A stretch of 64,000 nt of DNA from Serpula lacrymans var. lacrymans S7.9 (GCF_000218685.1 NW_006763292.1:186001-250000), one strand, 5' to 3'; shown: positions 32,849 to 46,799, counted from the first letter of the stretch. The notes: generated by a model from the letters alone, not told the origin. Numbers and translations are program-made.

Positions 32849-33597
32849 CATCAGGAAAAACCCTTTTGCTATATAGTGCTATATAGCCACCACCTATATA
32901 TATAAACACATTCATAGAAACTATAGTACTATCAGTGCAACCATAGCTCTTATAGCACAGTAGTAGGCAAAATTTTAACCAACGGGAGAAATATCTATAA
33001 TTCCCTTAAACTCTGGATTAATCTAGAAGTGTTTGGAGTCAAGTATATTATTATAGGCAAGGAACTATAAAGGCTCTTATAGCCTATAGCAGCCTACATA
33101 GCTCCTATAGCTGTAAAGATCATAGTTATAATATAGTTCAACGTGCTTAAAAGGGCTAATAAATCATACAGTATTAATTAATTATGTAGCCTGTAGTAGT
33201 GAAATAGTAGTTTGTATCCCTGATACTCACAAAATAAAAATAATGATTTATCCAAATATAAGTAGTGACAATGAGTAAAACAATAATCTAAGTCCATAAA
33301 AGGTCAATATATAACACCTGTATAATACATTTTATAAGCTCTCATTGTGTAGTGGATAAATGTGATGTGTAGCTGTAGGTTGCTTAGTCACCCAAGAGCT
33401 GACTAGCAGGTTGAGAGTTCAAATCCTGTCTGTGTTAATTTTTTTCAATCAGCCACACAACAATTTCCAACATCTATAAGAGCATTTATAGAGCTATATG
33501 AGGCTCTATAGATGGCAGAGGTTCTATAACAGGTTTGACCACTATAACATCTTTATGAGTACTTATAGTGCTATAGAGCTCCCCATTTTTCCTGATG
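32849..33597 (+). repeat. AT-rich inverted-repeat element with tRNA-like core (copy 2)
   Basis: Terminal inverted repeat CATCAGGAAAAA at the left and TTTTTCCTGATG at the right, about 749 bp, dense in TATAG/CTATA. The core at about 33340-33440 has GTGTAGTGGATAAATG and GAGAGTTCAAATCC, like pol III A and B boxes. Copy 1 is at 5751-6300. No protein is encoded. Confidence 0.65.
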
Positions 33598-33989
33598 AAT
33601 ATTGATTTGTATTACTTAAGAAAAAGTATTTTATTGGGAGTCCACTGTCATCATCCCCATCACCGTCACTGTGGCAAACCATTGTTTACTGATGTTATGT
33701 TCCAGCCATTATGGAGAGAGAGCGAGGGACGTTCAAATTTTCGAGTCATGTGATGTGTTTTATTTTTATTTTATTTTTGTATATCATCTCAACGTCAAAG
33801 CACTAGGATAAATCCCTCCTCTCTCGAAATAGAGGGTGGGTAGGAGACTGGTTCAGATTTGGCTTTAAGAAAAAATGCAAGCTGGCTAACTCAGCCAGAA
33901 ACTTGGCATACAGAAAATGTACTAGACATATGTTCCACATTTTTACTTAACAATTGGACTAGCAAGTTTGCATACCAAACAATCTGGTA

Positions 33990-34150
33990 GTATTAGTAGT
34001 GGATAAAATATCATTTTTATGACATGTATAGATCACTATAGGTCACTATAAATCAATATAAATCAATATAATGCACATTTTGCTATAGTTGCTATAATTG
34101 GTAAAAGTTCCAATTATATCTAATTATAGAAAAATCATGTTTTCCTGATG
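33990..34150 (-). repeat. AT-rich element end (CATCAGGAAAACATG family)
   Basis: Minus strand starts CATCAGGAAAACATGATTTT, CTATAATTAGATATAA; related to 55568-55760 and to the right part of 57270-57638. Only one end is recognised here. Confidence 0.45.
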
Positions 34151-34154
34151 TTAA

Positions 34155-34518
34155 TGTGACAACACCAACAAGACATAGTCTTGGGGCACTAGAGCACAAT
34201 GAAAACAACACTCAAAAGAGTAAAGAGAAGGAGGGATTTCCCCTCAAGGTGCGACCGAGTTAGTTGTTGGTAGACAATAGGAGGACTCGCTGAGTCCTTC
34301 CCCATGTATTGCTCCTGTATATATACTAAAATACATGAGGTACTGTACAGTTGTAAATAAAGTTTTAAGTCCGATGTTTAGCATGTGACCAGTCACATGG
34401 TGAGCCTAGACACTGGTCAGATGATGTGTCACATGACTGGTCATGTGACTTGGAAAAAGTAAAAGTAAAAAGTACAAAAAGCGAAGCATAAGTAGGTGCT
34501 GGTATGTCAATTGTAACA
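34155..34518 (-). repeat. Divergent solo LTR of the gypsy family
   Basis: Minus strand TGTTACAATTGACATACC...GGTGTTGTCACA. It keeps GGACTCGCTGAG and TATATATAC boxes (plus-strand view). Flanks TTAA (34151-34154) and TTAA (34520-34523) suggest target duplication. It abuts the element at 33990-34150. Confidence 0.6.
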
Positions 34519-34524
34519 CTTAAC

Positions 34525-35025
34525 CACATCCAGCAAATAAGGCCGAGTATCAATACTTAAGCAATCAGTGACCCCACATTATGGCACATGACCAAATAGG
34601 TGCACACTTATGGAATGTTTGAGAAGGAATGGCACGTGTTTATGCACATGACTTGAGATATATATGTGATTGGTCAACATCTTATAGTGTGATTATTGTG
34701 CCTTCTACTGCAGATAAGTCATTACTTACCTCTGAGCCAATAGCATTAACAACACTTGATTGGTAATAGTCAGAGATAGGTCATTTCGGCTTTGTCATGA
34801 TTTATGTCATTACTGATGAAAACAATTTACCTTTTGTTCTAATTCACTCACTCTATAAATAAATAAATAAAATTGCACTAATTATACATTACAAATGGTA
34901 TTAATGGCACTGAAGAGATGCAAGTCAAAATTGGTGTTGGACTTCAACTTTTCAGAGTCCCAAATCTGCCAATACCTTAAGCTCTCCTCAAGCCCACAAA
35001 GTATTGTTTACTTCTCCCTACATAT
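34525..35025 (-). repeat. ~480-bp dispersed repeat, copy 2
   Basis: Inverted copy of 28122-28590. Open frames inside are not conserved between copies, so it is treated as non-coding. Confidence 0.65.
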
Positions 35026-36106
35026 CCAGAGGCCCAGGAGTCACAGGGCCTTGTTGCATCAGCAGCATCCAAGCTAGTGGATGCTTATATAGTAGGCCAT
35101 ATAATATGTTTTCTATAATATATTTTTGCTTTCAATTTGCCTGTTTGTAGCCCACAGTTTGATCATGTTACAGCAGACTCCAGCAAATAGACTTGAACAG
35201 CTGGATGCAAACACCACTCCTCATCAAGAGGAACCTCCTGAGCTTTAAATATAAATAGATCCCCCCTCTCAGACCCTTTATCCAGGAAACCTAAGTCCTA
35301 CAAGCCATTTGACAAGGATAACCTCCTGATTACGGTGTGTCCAGTTATAGTTATGATCTCAATTAATGTTTTTGATATTTGCAATTTAGAAACACCAATT
35401 TTCTAGTCGTTTTTTTCATCTTGAATCCCTTTGGTATTATGAGGAAGCTGGAGCTAAAACACAAAAAAAAATGGAAGTAAGCATATAAATAGACAATGCA
35501 TAAAAATGTGGACTTACAATGATTTATTGTATGGCTGCCAGATCATCCTTCATTGGAATTTGTGGAAGGACAGTTAAAATACTGTTGTTGTCTGCAGACC
35601 TGGGAGTGCTACATATACAAAAATGTGCTGATCTATGTGGGACATGAGGCTTTGGAGAGTTTCCTAGGAAGTTAAAATGTGACAAGGCAGGCAGAGTCAG
35701 AGTTGAGGTCATGGTTTGTAGTACTGGCAAAGTGTTAAATTGAAAAAATACCATAGTACAACATTCAGGTTGAAGATAATTCAGAAATAATCAGTATCAC
35801 TTTAATGATTCAAGTGTTGTCATGATGAGTTTCCTTACAGGCCACGGCTGAAGCTCTCATATTGGATGGCTATGGTTTTGGTTTGAGGTATCCAAAACAA
35901 GCCTCATCATCAAGGAAATCAAGGAAGTCCATGCACAACTAGCATTGAAATTTAGCATCTGAATCTGTACATATTATAGTAATTCTAATTTCATAGTAGT
36001 GACTATTCAGTATCTGTTTTGGGCAGGTTTAGCTGAATGGCATTGAGGTGTTGGCTTGAAGAGAAAAAATTCAGTGCTTGCTATACACTCAGCAAGAGAG
36101 CCCAAC
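35026..36106. other. No gene recognised
   Basis: Short frames of no known family. A minus frame at 35524-35754 is Leu/Thr/Pro-rich and unsupported. Confidence 0.35.
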
Positions 36107-37415
36107 TCACATCCCCTTCCTCCATATAATCTTGCGTATTTGTTTTAATGTAGTCTTTTTGACTGCATCCCCTTTTATTTTTTGCAGGAGTTGTAAGGCG
36201 GCTTTATAGTAGACTCCAAGCATGTGCTTGGAGAATTTAGAATGCAAGCAAAAGCTTTTGACCCAGGAGCAGATTTCATACTCCACCTAAAAAGAACAAT
36301 GATGATTAGTGTTTGTGATTGTTTAAATATCAAACAAAAGTGCATACACAAGCAATGCACATAGCTAAAGCAGATGTGGGAATTCTCTTTTGTCCCTGTG
36401 GAGAATATATCAACTGGCGAGTAGCAGATTGGTATTGGGTGAATATTAAGAAATTGACACTGATTTTGACTAAGTCACTAGAGAACTCATGCATACTGCG
36501 TTCTTGTTCATGGAATCTCCCCAAGCAAACATCCTTGAGGTGTAGCTTTCAGCTTCTGATTTAATCCAAGATGCCTTAGTATTGGCCACAGTAGATCAAG
36601 ATAGTGAGCAACAAAATTGAGGTAGCTTTTGAGCTTACCTCAAAACTAGCAAGGGAAACTCTTAAAATGATGTTGTAAACACTAAAAATGTGTTAAGTAC
36701 AAAGCAGTGGCAAGGTGGAACTATTGTACCTCATATTTGCTATTACCATGTACTACTGCAAGTTGAACCAAAATTAGTGCTTATTAGTAAGGAACTACTG
36801 ACAAATGAGAATACAAACCATCATGAAACATGTCTATAGAATTCCCTAAAATGCCTTCTGCAGACTTCTCACATATTTTTTTTATGGGACCAAGTCATCA
36901 GAAATATACCAGGCTTTTAATACATCTTACCTAGTGTCCTTTAAAGCCCTGATGAATTCATTCTTGGACATGCATGCAATGAAAGCAAATGGAGCATAGT
37001 CATCAAGGTCCATCATGTGCTTAACCCCTAAGCCAGAGGGGACTGTCAATGGTGTAGCCTGATTATGCAGTACTGGCTTTGGTTCTACATGAATTGTGTT
37101 GGGTTCTTTCACTACTGACAGGAGGCCATTAGGGGGGTCACCATCTTAACTTGAGATATCTGTTAAAGGGGTGAGAGGGCGGTTAAAAAGGAGAAATGGG
37201 GATATTGAAGCAGAGTTGGGACTCTAGCAAACACCATGATTATCAACAAAAAATTCTGGTTCAGTTTTGATTAATGGCTCTGTACTTAGGCTAAGACCAT
37301 GACTATAGAGTTGGTCATTGTCTGTCCATGTTAAAACAGTGCCTTTGTCAGAGCCTTGCAGTGTTGAGGTTATGCCTGGGACTTGACTGAGAACAACAAG
37401 GAATGACCTTAACAT
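36107..37415 (-). pseudogene. Uncharacterised intron-bearing gene remnant
   Basis: One minus-strand frame runs 37415-36927 with two stops (37224-37226 and near 37146), reading TSTLQGSDKGTVLTWTDNDQ, SLSTEPLIKTEPEFFVDNHG, PPNGLLSVVKEPNTIHVEPK and LDDYAPFAFIACMSKNEF. After an acceptor (TTTTTAG), 36287-36107 reads VEYEICSWVKSFCLHSKFSK and LQLLQKIKGDAVKKTTLKQI before TGA. Another piece, 37873-37670, may belong upstream. The composition looks like protein, but I do not recognise any domain. Confidence 0.35.
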
Positions 37416-40400
37416 AGTTACTCTTCAATTGATTTCCTTTGTTTTTTGTGTGGCAATCATTTTACCATGAGGGTAGTAGAATTTCAATGCCTAAGATCAG
37501 AATCAGGATATGGTGGTGAGCATAAGGTCAGAAGATGGTCTCACCACTGAATTCTTGCTTATGTGACAGGTCAAGTATAGTATCCGTCACAGAATTTGGC
37601 CAACACACACAAATCCATATTGAATTGTAAGGAAGCTAAGAAATATAGTAAAATCAAAGAAGATCTTGCTCATACTTGTCTTACTGTTGAGTGCACTAGC
37701 ATACAACAGAAGCAATGCGTCAAAAATTCCAGGATATCCCGCTTTGTGCATATCTGGTAAGTGTCATTGGATCTAGAGTTCAAGTACGGGTTTAGATAGC
37801 AAAACCAAAACTTATAATAATCAATTGTCTGCTCTAAGTCTGCATACAGCTCCTGGTTCACACTGTGGTCCAAAATCTCTTAACTGGGTGGGCTGGTGGT
37901 TTGTGCTGGTGGTTGGATATGCAAATGCACTAGGGAATAGTTCTACAACTCACTGTCCATATACAACAATGTTCAACCCTTGTGGTGGTTTGTCCAAGCC
38001 GAGCCTGGCTAACAGGAGTATGAACTTCAAGTGTGGTTGCTGCCAGCAAGTAAGTCCGCAGTATTCATTAAGATAGCCTGTGTAGAGTCTGGTCTGACTT
38101 ATAATAAAAGTACCTACCAGGTTTTATTATACATATATATTTACTTATTCTCCATGTCGCCAAAATAATGTTCAATGAACTTACAGTATTGTTTTCTGAG
38201 CCTAAAAGCCATGTAGAGTGTGTTTTATTGATAAAGCAATATAGTCACTTGTTTTGTAGCCTGGGGTTCTACCATTTAAGGTCTTTTAACTCAGAAGCTA
38301 CTCTGCAAGCCAAATTCCTGGCATTTTTGTAAATATAGTAGCTACCGGCCATTTGTGGCCCTCAGAGCAAAAACTTAGGTAAGGGTGTGTACTATTGTGA
38401 TGTTTGTCAGTCATATTGGTAACATTTGTGCAGCCACACCTTGGTCATCAACTATGACCATGACCAAAAGCTGAACAACTCCCAAGTAGATGTTAAGATC
38501 AACATATGCTCAAAATGAAGATGTGCTATAATGCAGATGAGTAAATTCATTTTTGTGGTAGTGAATTAGCCATGGATCTGACATTTTGACTTTGTATGTA
38601 AAAGGATTACCTGGTTTGCAGCACTACTGTTTGAGCCATCTATTATAACTGCAGTATGATTGACACATATTTGATCACAGGAACTTCTATGCCAGAAAAT
38701 ATGATCTTGATTGAGTATCTGTGTTTTAGGACATTACATTTTGTTAAAAATGCAAAATTTGGCTATGGTTGGTCCTGGTGCATAAGGTATGAATCTAGCA
38801 GTTATACTAGATTCTCATCTGATTTCCTGCTTTTCTTAGTTTTTGGTTTGTTTAAATCAATACATTGTTGCTATTCTGTAATATCATAGTAGAGTACACT
38901 TTGTACATGTGATGATGTAATTGCCTTGTTATTACTGCAGTGCAAAGAAAAAGGTATGTTTGAAAATATCCCATGTGGCTAACACCTGGTGTCAATCCCA
39001 AACCTGATGATCTGTGAATATTCTTGGATCTCATTCAGCTCAACACAACTTGCCCTATCACATTCATGTTGTGCGGCTACAAGATGTTCGCCCTGGGACT
39101 TGGCCTTGGCATTTGCAGTAACTCCGTAAGTTATTCTTATTCTTGCATTTTTCACTGAATGCCCCACTAATCTCTCAAACTTATAGCTGTACCCACTGTT
39201 GTTACAGTGTATTAAGGATGCACAGGCACTCAACACAGTAAGTATTGATCCAACCCATGATACCTAACACTGCTGACACTGACCTTATCATTTTAGCCCA
39301 TAGCAAGTGCCAGGGTCTCTGGATAGTCAGTATATAATCTGTGTCTCATCATAGCCTGATTTTTCACCGGCATTTTTTGACACAGCCAATAATGCCATTG
39401 TAAAGAACACATTCAATGGGGTAGGTGGTAATTAGTACTACATTACCAACAGTATCATCAACAGTACATCACATACATGCGTGCCCAGAAAAATGTTAAT
39501 ATTGTGTCTGTGCAAGTAAAAGAGCAAGGGAAAAACATCAGATAAATAAATAAATTTCTTACAAGGCCTGACCTTGTAATGAACTATTGAGCTAATTTTC
39601 TACATATTTAAGCTAACAATATTCTAATCTTTAGTGGTATTTATTTACTGGGGATATAAATGCCAAGGATGTGCTCTTGGATTATACAACATTTACGGGA
39701 TCTCTGATAAATGCACAATTATGGCAATGTGCATTTTTACCGCCAAATGTGCATGACAACTGGATCTAGGTAGGCATATATCTAATTTTGCTAAAGGAGT
39801 AGCTAACTTTTATTTATAGATGCTTAGGTCAAGGAAAAACCATGTCAATTAGATTGGCCGGTAACTAATAGGCCTCCTGTATCTTTTTCCAGCCCCAGAT
39901 GAGCAGAACAGGAACTAGGGGGCAAGGAGCAACTCAAAAATACTTCTGTTAACCAGCAAATCTTTGTATTGTTGAATTGGCACAAAAAATCCTTTTGCAG
40001 ACATGGAGGTTTGCTCAACACAAACATGAAGATTCACATCATTTGCAGGCTGATTTTTTTTCAATTGTCTGCTTTGGGCTGGCCTGCTCTTATTTTGTCT
40101 GCTCTTTCTTTACTCTTTCCTCACTTGATCCAACTTCCTTAGCCTCTCCTATGATCCCACCCCTTTGGAATATAGAGTAAATCCTATGTATATTGTTTTA
40201 TTGATAACAATCTCTAGATGCAGATGATTCAAGGTGGAGGGCTCAAAAGAGCCTAGCATAGGCAGCCTGTATATGACACTTCATAGTAAGTAGTTTATGC
40301 TATGCACAAAAGGCATGACACAGATATATTCATTGGGAGATACCGCTGTCTTGTTGATACAGTGTTTGATATGGGATAGCTACCAAAGCTTCTTTATCCT

Positions 40401-42632
40401 AGGGTTACCGGAAGTTTACAACCTAAGCTAGACAATGTGTAATAACCTAGTTTGTTCGTGGGGTGGAAGTTAATTATCCCTTTTGTTGTGAGTATGTCAA
40501 TAGTCCTTGTGCTCTGGATGACTGACTAGCTTCAAGATATAGCCAACACTAGGTGTGGCAATGATAGTCCTCACTTGTTGAGAGACTAATAGAATAAAGA
40601 TAATAGTGTCCTACACTTGATAAATGACAAGCTATGATACACTGATGGTTGATAGAAGGGTGAAGCAATACTTCACTATGCTTCAGTGACTGACTGCAGA
40701 TGAGCTTACACCAGATCAATAGATGACTGATATAAGCTTGAGATGGACTATAGAATACTAGAGCTACTTGTGGCAAATAATAAACAATCACAGACTGTAA
40801 TCACACTTGGACTACTGTTATCTGTGACGGACGTGACTTGATGACTAGGCTTCCTAGGGTGGGCAATACCTCTTGTATGCTTCCTAGGCGAAAGCTAGTT
40901 GACTTCTGAGGGGTTGTCCACTTATGTGGGGACTGCTTGTAAGGATAAGCTTTTTTATTTTTATTAGGTGGAAAGTTGGCCTCCTTATATACTTTTTGGC
41001 TATACCTTCCTAGTTGGAAATTACAAATGGTAGTACCAAAATATCTAATGAAATTCAAAAGGCCAGAATCATCTATTGGGAATCTAGATGATTCTAGAGT
41101 GGTTTTTTTGAGACTAAGAAAAGAAAAGCAATTTGAAAATGTGGAGCAAAATATAACTCAGTCAGGCACAGTGTTCTATTTATAAGAAACAAATGCCAAT
41201 TCAGCCTTCTCCACAGTAAAACAACAATTTTGGAGAATTTCTTATTTGGAAGCCCTCCAAAAGTATCCAGACAGATAAGGGCGTGAAAGTATTACATACT
41301 CCCCAAAAACCGGAGTGATTGGTGAAGTGGTTATTGAGAAAAAGGCAGATTATTTTGTGGGAAATTCACTTTCCCTTTTCAGAAACTGACCATGTGTAAG
41401 CCATGTGGTCAGATTTCAGGGTGGCTGCCAGTGGCTGACAGTAAGCATGATACAAGCATTCTTGATTGGCTCATATCTCCAAAACTAGCGGTCATCAAAA
41501 TATAAAATTTTGTGACATAGTACTTTGGAATGTGTACTTCAAGATGAGGTACTTTTTGCGGGGTATAATATGTCATGGAATGCCATGTCCATACATGAAA
41601 CATTTTTCATGTATGACACTGCATACTGCATGTGTCCTATTTCTCATGCCTCTTTTATACCAGTCTGTACTTCAGGAAACAGATAATCCTGGAAATACAG
41701 ACCCAAAGAATGACATAATTCCTGGGTCGTTGAAGAAACAAAAAGGAAGCTTCTAAGGTGCTGACATATGTCCAAATTGTCCACTTCAGACTCAACAGGA
41801 GCTTTTGGAGATGGTCAGTGCTAGTAAGCATATTTGTAATAACACCATTTCCTCTGCACACCACTTGTGTATTTTATGCAGCATCTCCATCACCTCTCAG
41901 AATATGTTTTGAACTCTCACAAGGCTAGTCTTCATCAAAAGATATATACTCATTCCTGTTATGATAGTGAAGTTGTCAATATATATAATACCTTGTCTAC
42001 AAAGGAGCTTGCAGTACTGGTCATAATAATCCAAGTTGAGCCTCTCATGATCCATCGAGATCAATAGAATGCCAATGGAAGGATACTTGATGGGATGTAT
42101 CTTGATGTCTGGATACATGTCAGACAGACTCATTTTGGCACTGTAGGTTGTGTTGTACATTGCAGCTTTAGCAATGTAAGTCCAACCTTGATGTGTAAAT
42201 GATGGCAATGGCATGTGACCTCTCAAGTTCAAGTTTGTACTCTGTAGCATATGTCCCTCATCCTTCCTCCCTTCTGGTACATGGTGTTTTGCCTTATCTA
42301 TATATTAGGTTTGTCTTCAGCATTCCAAATTAAATGCTTACTATATTAACTGTGGAAGTGGCTTTTCTAGTTATGTTGCTCCTGAGAACTGATTCTCTCA
42401 ATGGCCAGAGCAAGTGGCTTTGATAGGAATAATATAGTCTCTGGAATGGATCAGAATTTTGGGGAAAACACAGAATCAAGTGCATCTTTACTTGCACCAT
42501 TTTCCAGCTCAGGAATATCCATTGGTACTTTTCTCCTGACTAATATACTCAGATTCAAACTCTATTACTAATCAGTCTTTATCAGTGGATGTCAGAAGTG
42601 CTCACTGGTACTTCCTTCTTATAGTATCTATG
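37416..42632. other. Long stretch without a recognised gene
   Basis: Contains scattered short frames. About 40390-41300 has LTR-like composition (promoter-like TATATAC boxes on minus, repeated short inverted words, GTTCGTGGGGTGG also seen in the 1,751-bp LTR), but I could not fix ends or a second copy. Nothing else is supported. Confidence 0.35.
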
Positions 42633-42899
42633 TAATAAAACTAAGTGAAACTACAATAGATGTTAGTTTAAGGTGATCTCTAATAAATGTAATGTAACAT
42701 ACCTCAGCCGCTGCCCGAGAGGCTATAGAAACGACTGAGGTATTCCTATACTAAACCCCCTACTACTTATAGTCGGAGGTGCTACTCACTACAGTATCAT
42801 GACTCCTAGGAGAACAATGGTTACTCCATGGAGTGGTGGCTATGCTCCATGGAGAACAATGGCTGCTTCGCCAGAGACCGGGTTTATCCGGTTTTGTCA
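42633..42899 (-). repeat. Copia 3' LTR (267 bp)
   Basis: Minus strand TGACAAAACCGGATAAACC...GTTTTATTA. Same as the 5' LTR except for an extra ~52 bp (about 42651-42702). Contains two CTCCATGGAG and one CTCCTAGGAG palindromes. Confidence 0.88.
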
Positions 42900-44600
42900 C
42901 TCCCACTCGAGTGCAACCATAGTCCCATAGCTTTAGAGAATTTCCAGTGTTTTTCATGAGTGAGGGGTTTAGTGAGAATGTTTGCAACCATATCTCCTGT
43001 AGGAACGTATCTGATTACTGCCTCTCCCTTTGATACTAAGTCATCTTGCATAAAATGATATTTCCGTTCAATGTGTTTTGTGCGAGCACGAAACTGTGGA
43101 TCTCGTGTAAGAATGATAGCTGCTTGATTGTCACAGTGCAATGTTGTAGGTCCATTTTGAGCATGTCCAATTTCTTCGAAGAATGTCCGAAGCCATGCAA
43201 GGTGTTGTCCAGCATTGCTCAATCCAATGTACTCTGACTCCGTGGAGGATAAAGCTACCATGCTTTGTCTTTTGCTTGTCCAGGAGATTGCTCCTTGGAT
43301 GGTGATAAAGACAAACCCTGATGTTAATCAAGACGTGTCTGGGTCTCCAGACCAATCTGCATCCGAATATCCATAGAAATCCATGTCCATGAAGACATCT
43401 GTGCCATCATATTGTAGTTCCATGTCCCTGGTTGCTTTCAGATATCGGAGGACACATTTTGCAGCTTCCCAGTAATGGCTCCTTGGAGCTGAGCTATGCC
43501 TGCTTAGTATTCCAACAACGTAGGCAATGTCTGGGCAGGTTCTGAGCATGGCATACATGAGGGAGCCTACAATTGAGAGGTATGACACTTGACGCCCTTC
43601 AATATGCATCTTGTGTTGCACAATATCTTCCTCTGGAGCATTTGCAAGGAGTTTTGATCCATGGGCCATTGGTGTCCATACTGGTTTGCAGTCCTTCATT
43701 CTAGTACGCTCCAGGACTCTGTCAATGTATTGGCGTTGCAATAGGGATATTGTTTTGTTTGAACGATCACGTTGGATTTCTATTCCGAGCATGTATTTTG
43801 CTTCTCCAAGGTCTTGCATTTTGAATATGGATTCGAGTTTGGCTTTTGTGATATCCATGAATTTTTGGGATGAAGCTCCTAGGAGGAGGTCATCTACATA
43901 GACAACAACAAAGCATATTTGTTTGTTGTCACGGAATACATAGAGACATGTTTCTGCATTTAGTCTTGTGAAACCGAGCTCCTGGAGCTTGCGATCAAAA
44001 GTTTTGTTCCATGTACGACCAGCTTGTTTTAACCCATAGATGGATTTCTTCAATCTCCAGCAGTATCCAGGTTGGATAGGAACACCCCCTGGAGGAAGCA
44101 TATACAGTTCTTCTTCAAGTTCTCCATTGAGATAAGCTGTGGATACATCCATTTGATCAAGTTCTAGGTTGTACTTTGCTGCCAGGGCTAGAATAATAAG
44201 GATTGACTCTAAGTTTGCAACCGGAGCAAAAACCTCCTGGTAATCAATCCCCTCCCTTTGAGTAAAACCTCATGCAACAATCTGGAGTTTGTATCTCTCA
44301 ATGTTTCCGTTTTGATCAAACTTGATCCGGAACACAGGTTTTGATGTGATGGGTTTTACTCCCTTCGGAAGTGGAACAGTGTCATATACTGCATTAGTAT
44401 TGAGACTTAGGAGTTCCTCCTCCAAGGCAGACTTCCATAATTCTCCATCCGGACGTGATAAGGCTTCCTTTAGTGTCCTTGGAAGGTCTGTGTTAGATGG
44501 ACCGGTACTTGCTATTCCAGCAAAGAATGTCTCCTCTGTATCAGATGTTTCTTCATGAACCTCAGGAGTGTTAGATTTCTCCATGGAGTTGTCATGCTGC
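42884..44600 (-). pseudogene. Copia reverse transcriptase and RNase H
   Basis: Reverse transcriptase spans 44584-44270 (ALSRPDGELWKSALEEELLS) and 44152-43328: DVSTAYLNGELEEELYM (first catalytic Asp), YGLKQAGRTWNKTFD, VVVYVDDLLLGA (intact YVDD, about 43895) and YSDADWSGD. RNase H continues as ALSSTESEYIGLSNAGQHL, DNQAAIILTRD and TKPLTHEKHW. Breaks occur between 44270 and 44152 and at 43328-43261. The catalytic residues are still present although the frame is not. Confidence 0.9.
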
Positions 44601-44941
44601 TCTTTTCAAGACTGTTCCTCGTCTAGAGTCCTTTGATAATCTTGGTTTTTGTCTGCAGGACGGGTCTGGCGACTGCTTCTGCGTACTCCTAGGACTTCAG
44701 CAGGCATGACTGCTCTTTTAGGAACTTGTGCAGGTACTCCAGGGAGTAGACACATTTGTGTATTTGTTGCCCCACTCACTCCTGAAGGTGTTAAATCACT
44801 CCTTGGAGGTGTTGGATGACTCCTTGGAGGTGTTGTATGCCTTCCAGAAGCTGATCCAATGGACAGGCTGTCTAGCTGTATTCGGACTTTTTCCACATCA
44901 GCTGGCTGTATGTTGAGGGGCTGTCCTCCCACTGACTGTAA

Positions 44942-46660
44942 CTATACTTTGGCTTTCTGTTCTGAAGATGGCCAGTGTTCAGGTCTTGGTTGTAGAGACT
45001 GTTGTGGAGGGTGTCTTAGCTGATCAGGTGCTCCCACTGCTCTCGGAACGTCTCCACGGAGGTATTGCCCCACTGCTCTCGGAACATCTTCATGCTGATA
45101 TGATTCCATTGCTTGTGGAATAACTCCTTGGAGATGTGGTTCCATTTGCAATTCATTTGGATCTCGGATCTGAGGGTCAGGATCATCCTCCTCCAATGTT
45201 TTTTGGTCTGGATAGTGAGCATTCTCTGGAATGAGTCCCTCCCACTGATCTGTGCTAGTGTCTGTGTTCCAGGGAGCAGTGTCATCCTTTTGTACCTTTC
45301 CGGATTCATTGAATATGACATGCCAACTGGAAAACACAGTCCGTTTTTCAGTGTCTAGGAGTTTGTAGGCTTGCTTTCCATGTGTGTAGCCAATCATTAT
45401 GGCTTTGCGCCCCTTGGAGTAAAACTTCCCTTGCCTTTTGTCTTTCAGAATCAAGGCATATGCTTGGCATCTGAAAGGGCAAAATAAAGTTGGATCAACT
45501 CTCCTTTTAAACAGTATTTCATATGGGGTCTTTCCATGGGGTCCTGATGCTGGGCTGTGTGCTGTAATATATGCAGCTGTTTGCATGGCATCTACCCGAA
45601 ATGACTTTGGGAGCTTGAAATCATGGAGCATAGTGGTTGCTAATGTAGCCAATGTCTAATTCATGCATTCTGCAATGCCATTTTGTTCCGGAGCATCTGC
45701 AGCTGTAGTTTCTTGGATGACACCATCTCCTCAGAGTTGATTTTTGAATGCATCGCCAGTATATTCTCCTCCCCCATTGCTCCAGAGGAATTCTGTGTAC
45801 AGTGGAGTGAAGTTTTCTTCTCCCAAATGAGTCTGAAAGAATGTTTGGACATCTTCTTTCCATTGCTTGTATCATTCCAGTGCCTCACTTTCATGTCCCA
45901 GGAAATACACCCATGGAAACCTGGAAAAACCACCCACAACGATAACCCAGCACCGAAAACCTCCGCTGGAAGTTGGCCTGATTGGTCCTCCAACATCCAT
46001 GTGCATAATTTGTATGGGGCGCTTGGCTTGGTTTTCTCCAGTGGACTTGAAAGGTAATTTCTTCATCTTTCCTAAAGCACAAGGTTCACAAAACTCCGGG
46101 GTTCCGGTAAGGGTGTCTATGTCCTGGAGCTGTCTTTTTGTAACCATTCGTTGCAAGCAGTCCATTCCAATGTGTCCCATTCTCCTGTGCAATAAATTTA
46201 CATCTACTGCTGCAAAAGCTGACTCCGGGTTGATTTTGGGTTTTGCTTGGATGTGATAAAGTCCTCGCTTGTGTAACGCAGTGAGGATAAGTTCCTCCTT
46301 TTTCCGAACTTCACAAGCATTTGACCCTGCTGGAAAAAGTGTTGATATCCCTGTTTTGGACAATTTGTGGACAGAGATGAGTGCTAACGTGAAGTTTGGC
46401 ACAAGTAAGACATTTGACAGTGCAATATTGTAGTCCTTTTTGCCAACAGTTGCTTGTAGGATTACTGTTCCAATGCCAATGGCATTTACAGAGGATTCAT
46501 CCCCAAAACTAATTGTCCTCAGAGGATGCAGAACATGGTATGTTCCTGGCTCAAACCAGGAGTGGTGAGGGACCATGTGGGATGTTGCTCCGGAGTCAAT
46601 AATAATTGTTGTTTTGGTCTTATCGGGTTCTGACACAAGGTAAGCTTGAATGCGTTTAGC
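44942..46660 (-). pseudogene. Copia protease and integrase
   Basis: Protease IIIDSGATSHM (about 46600), then the pre-integrase domain with HRRMGHIGMDCLQRM...CEPCALGKM (HHCC zinc site), integrase start IMHMDVGGPIRP (first Asp), NGGGEYTGDAF in another frame, NGIAECMNQTL (third acidic residue) and the C-terminal region PYEILFKRRVDPTLF, KAIMIGYTHGKQAYKLLD. At least two frameshifts lie between 45996 and 45621. The tail between 45300 and 44606 repeats motifs such as QAMESYQHEDVPRAVGQYLRG. Confidence 0.9.
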
Positions 46661-46799
46661 AAGGGGCTTGGAAATATGTACATGTTCCAATGCAATATGA
46701 CTCTGTTCCTCCTCGGAGTCAGATCCAGATGATTGCTCCGCTGTATTTGCCTTTTCCTTCTCTTTTCCTTTATCCTTGTTTCTTTCCTTTCCCTTCTTC

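Noticed and set aside
42700..42900. The repeated ~200-bp blocks at 42703 and 47611 as a regulatory repeat or CRISPR-like unit
   Set aside because: They are the two LTRs of a copia element with a CTATG target duplication. No array of short spaced repeats exists anywhere in the window.
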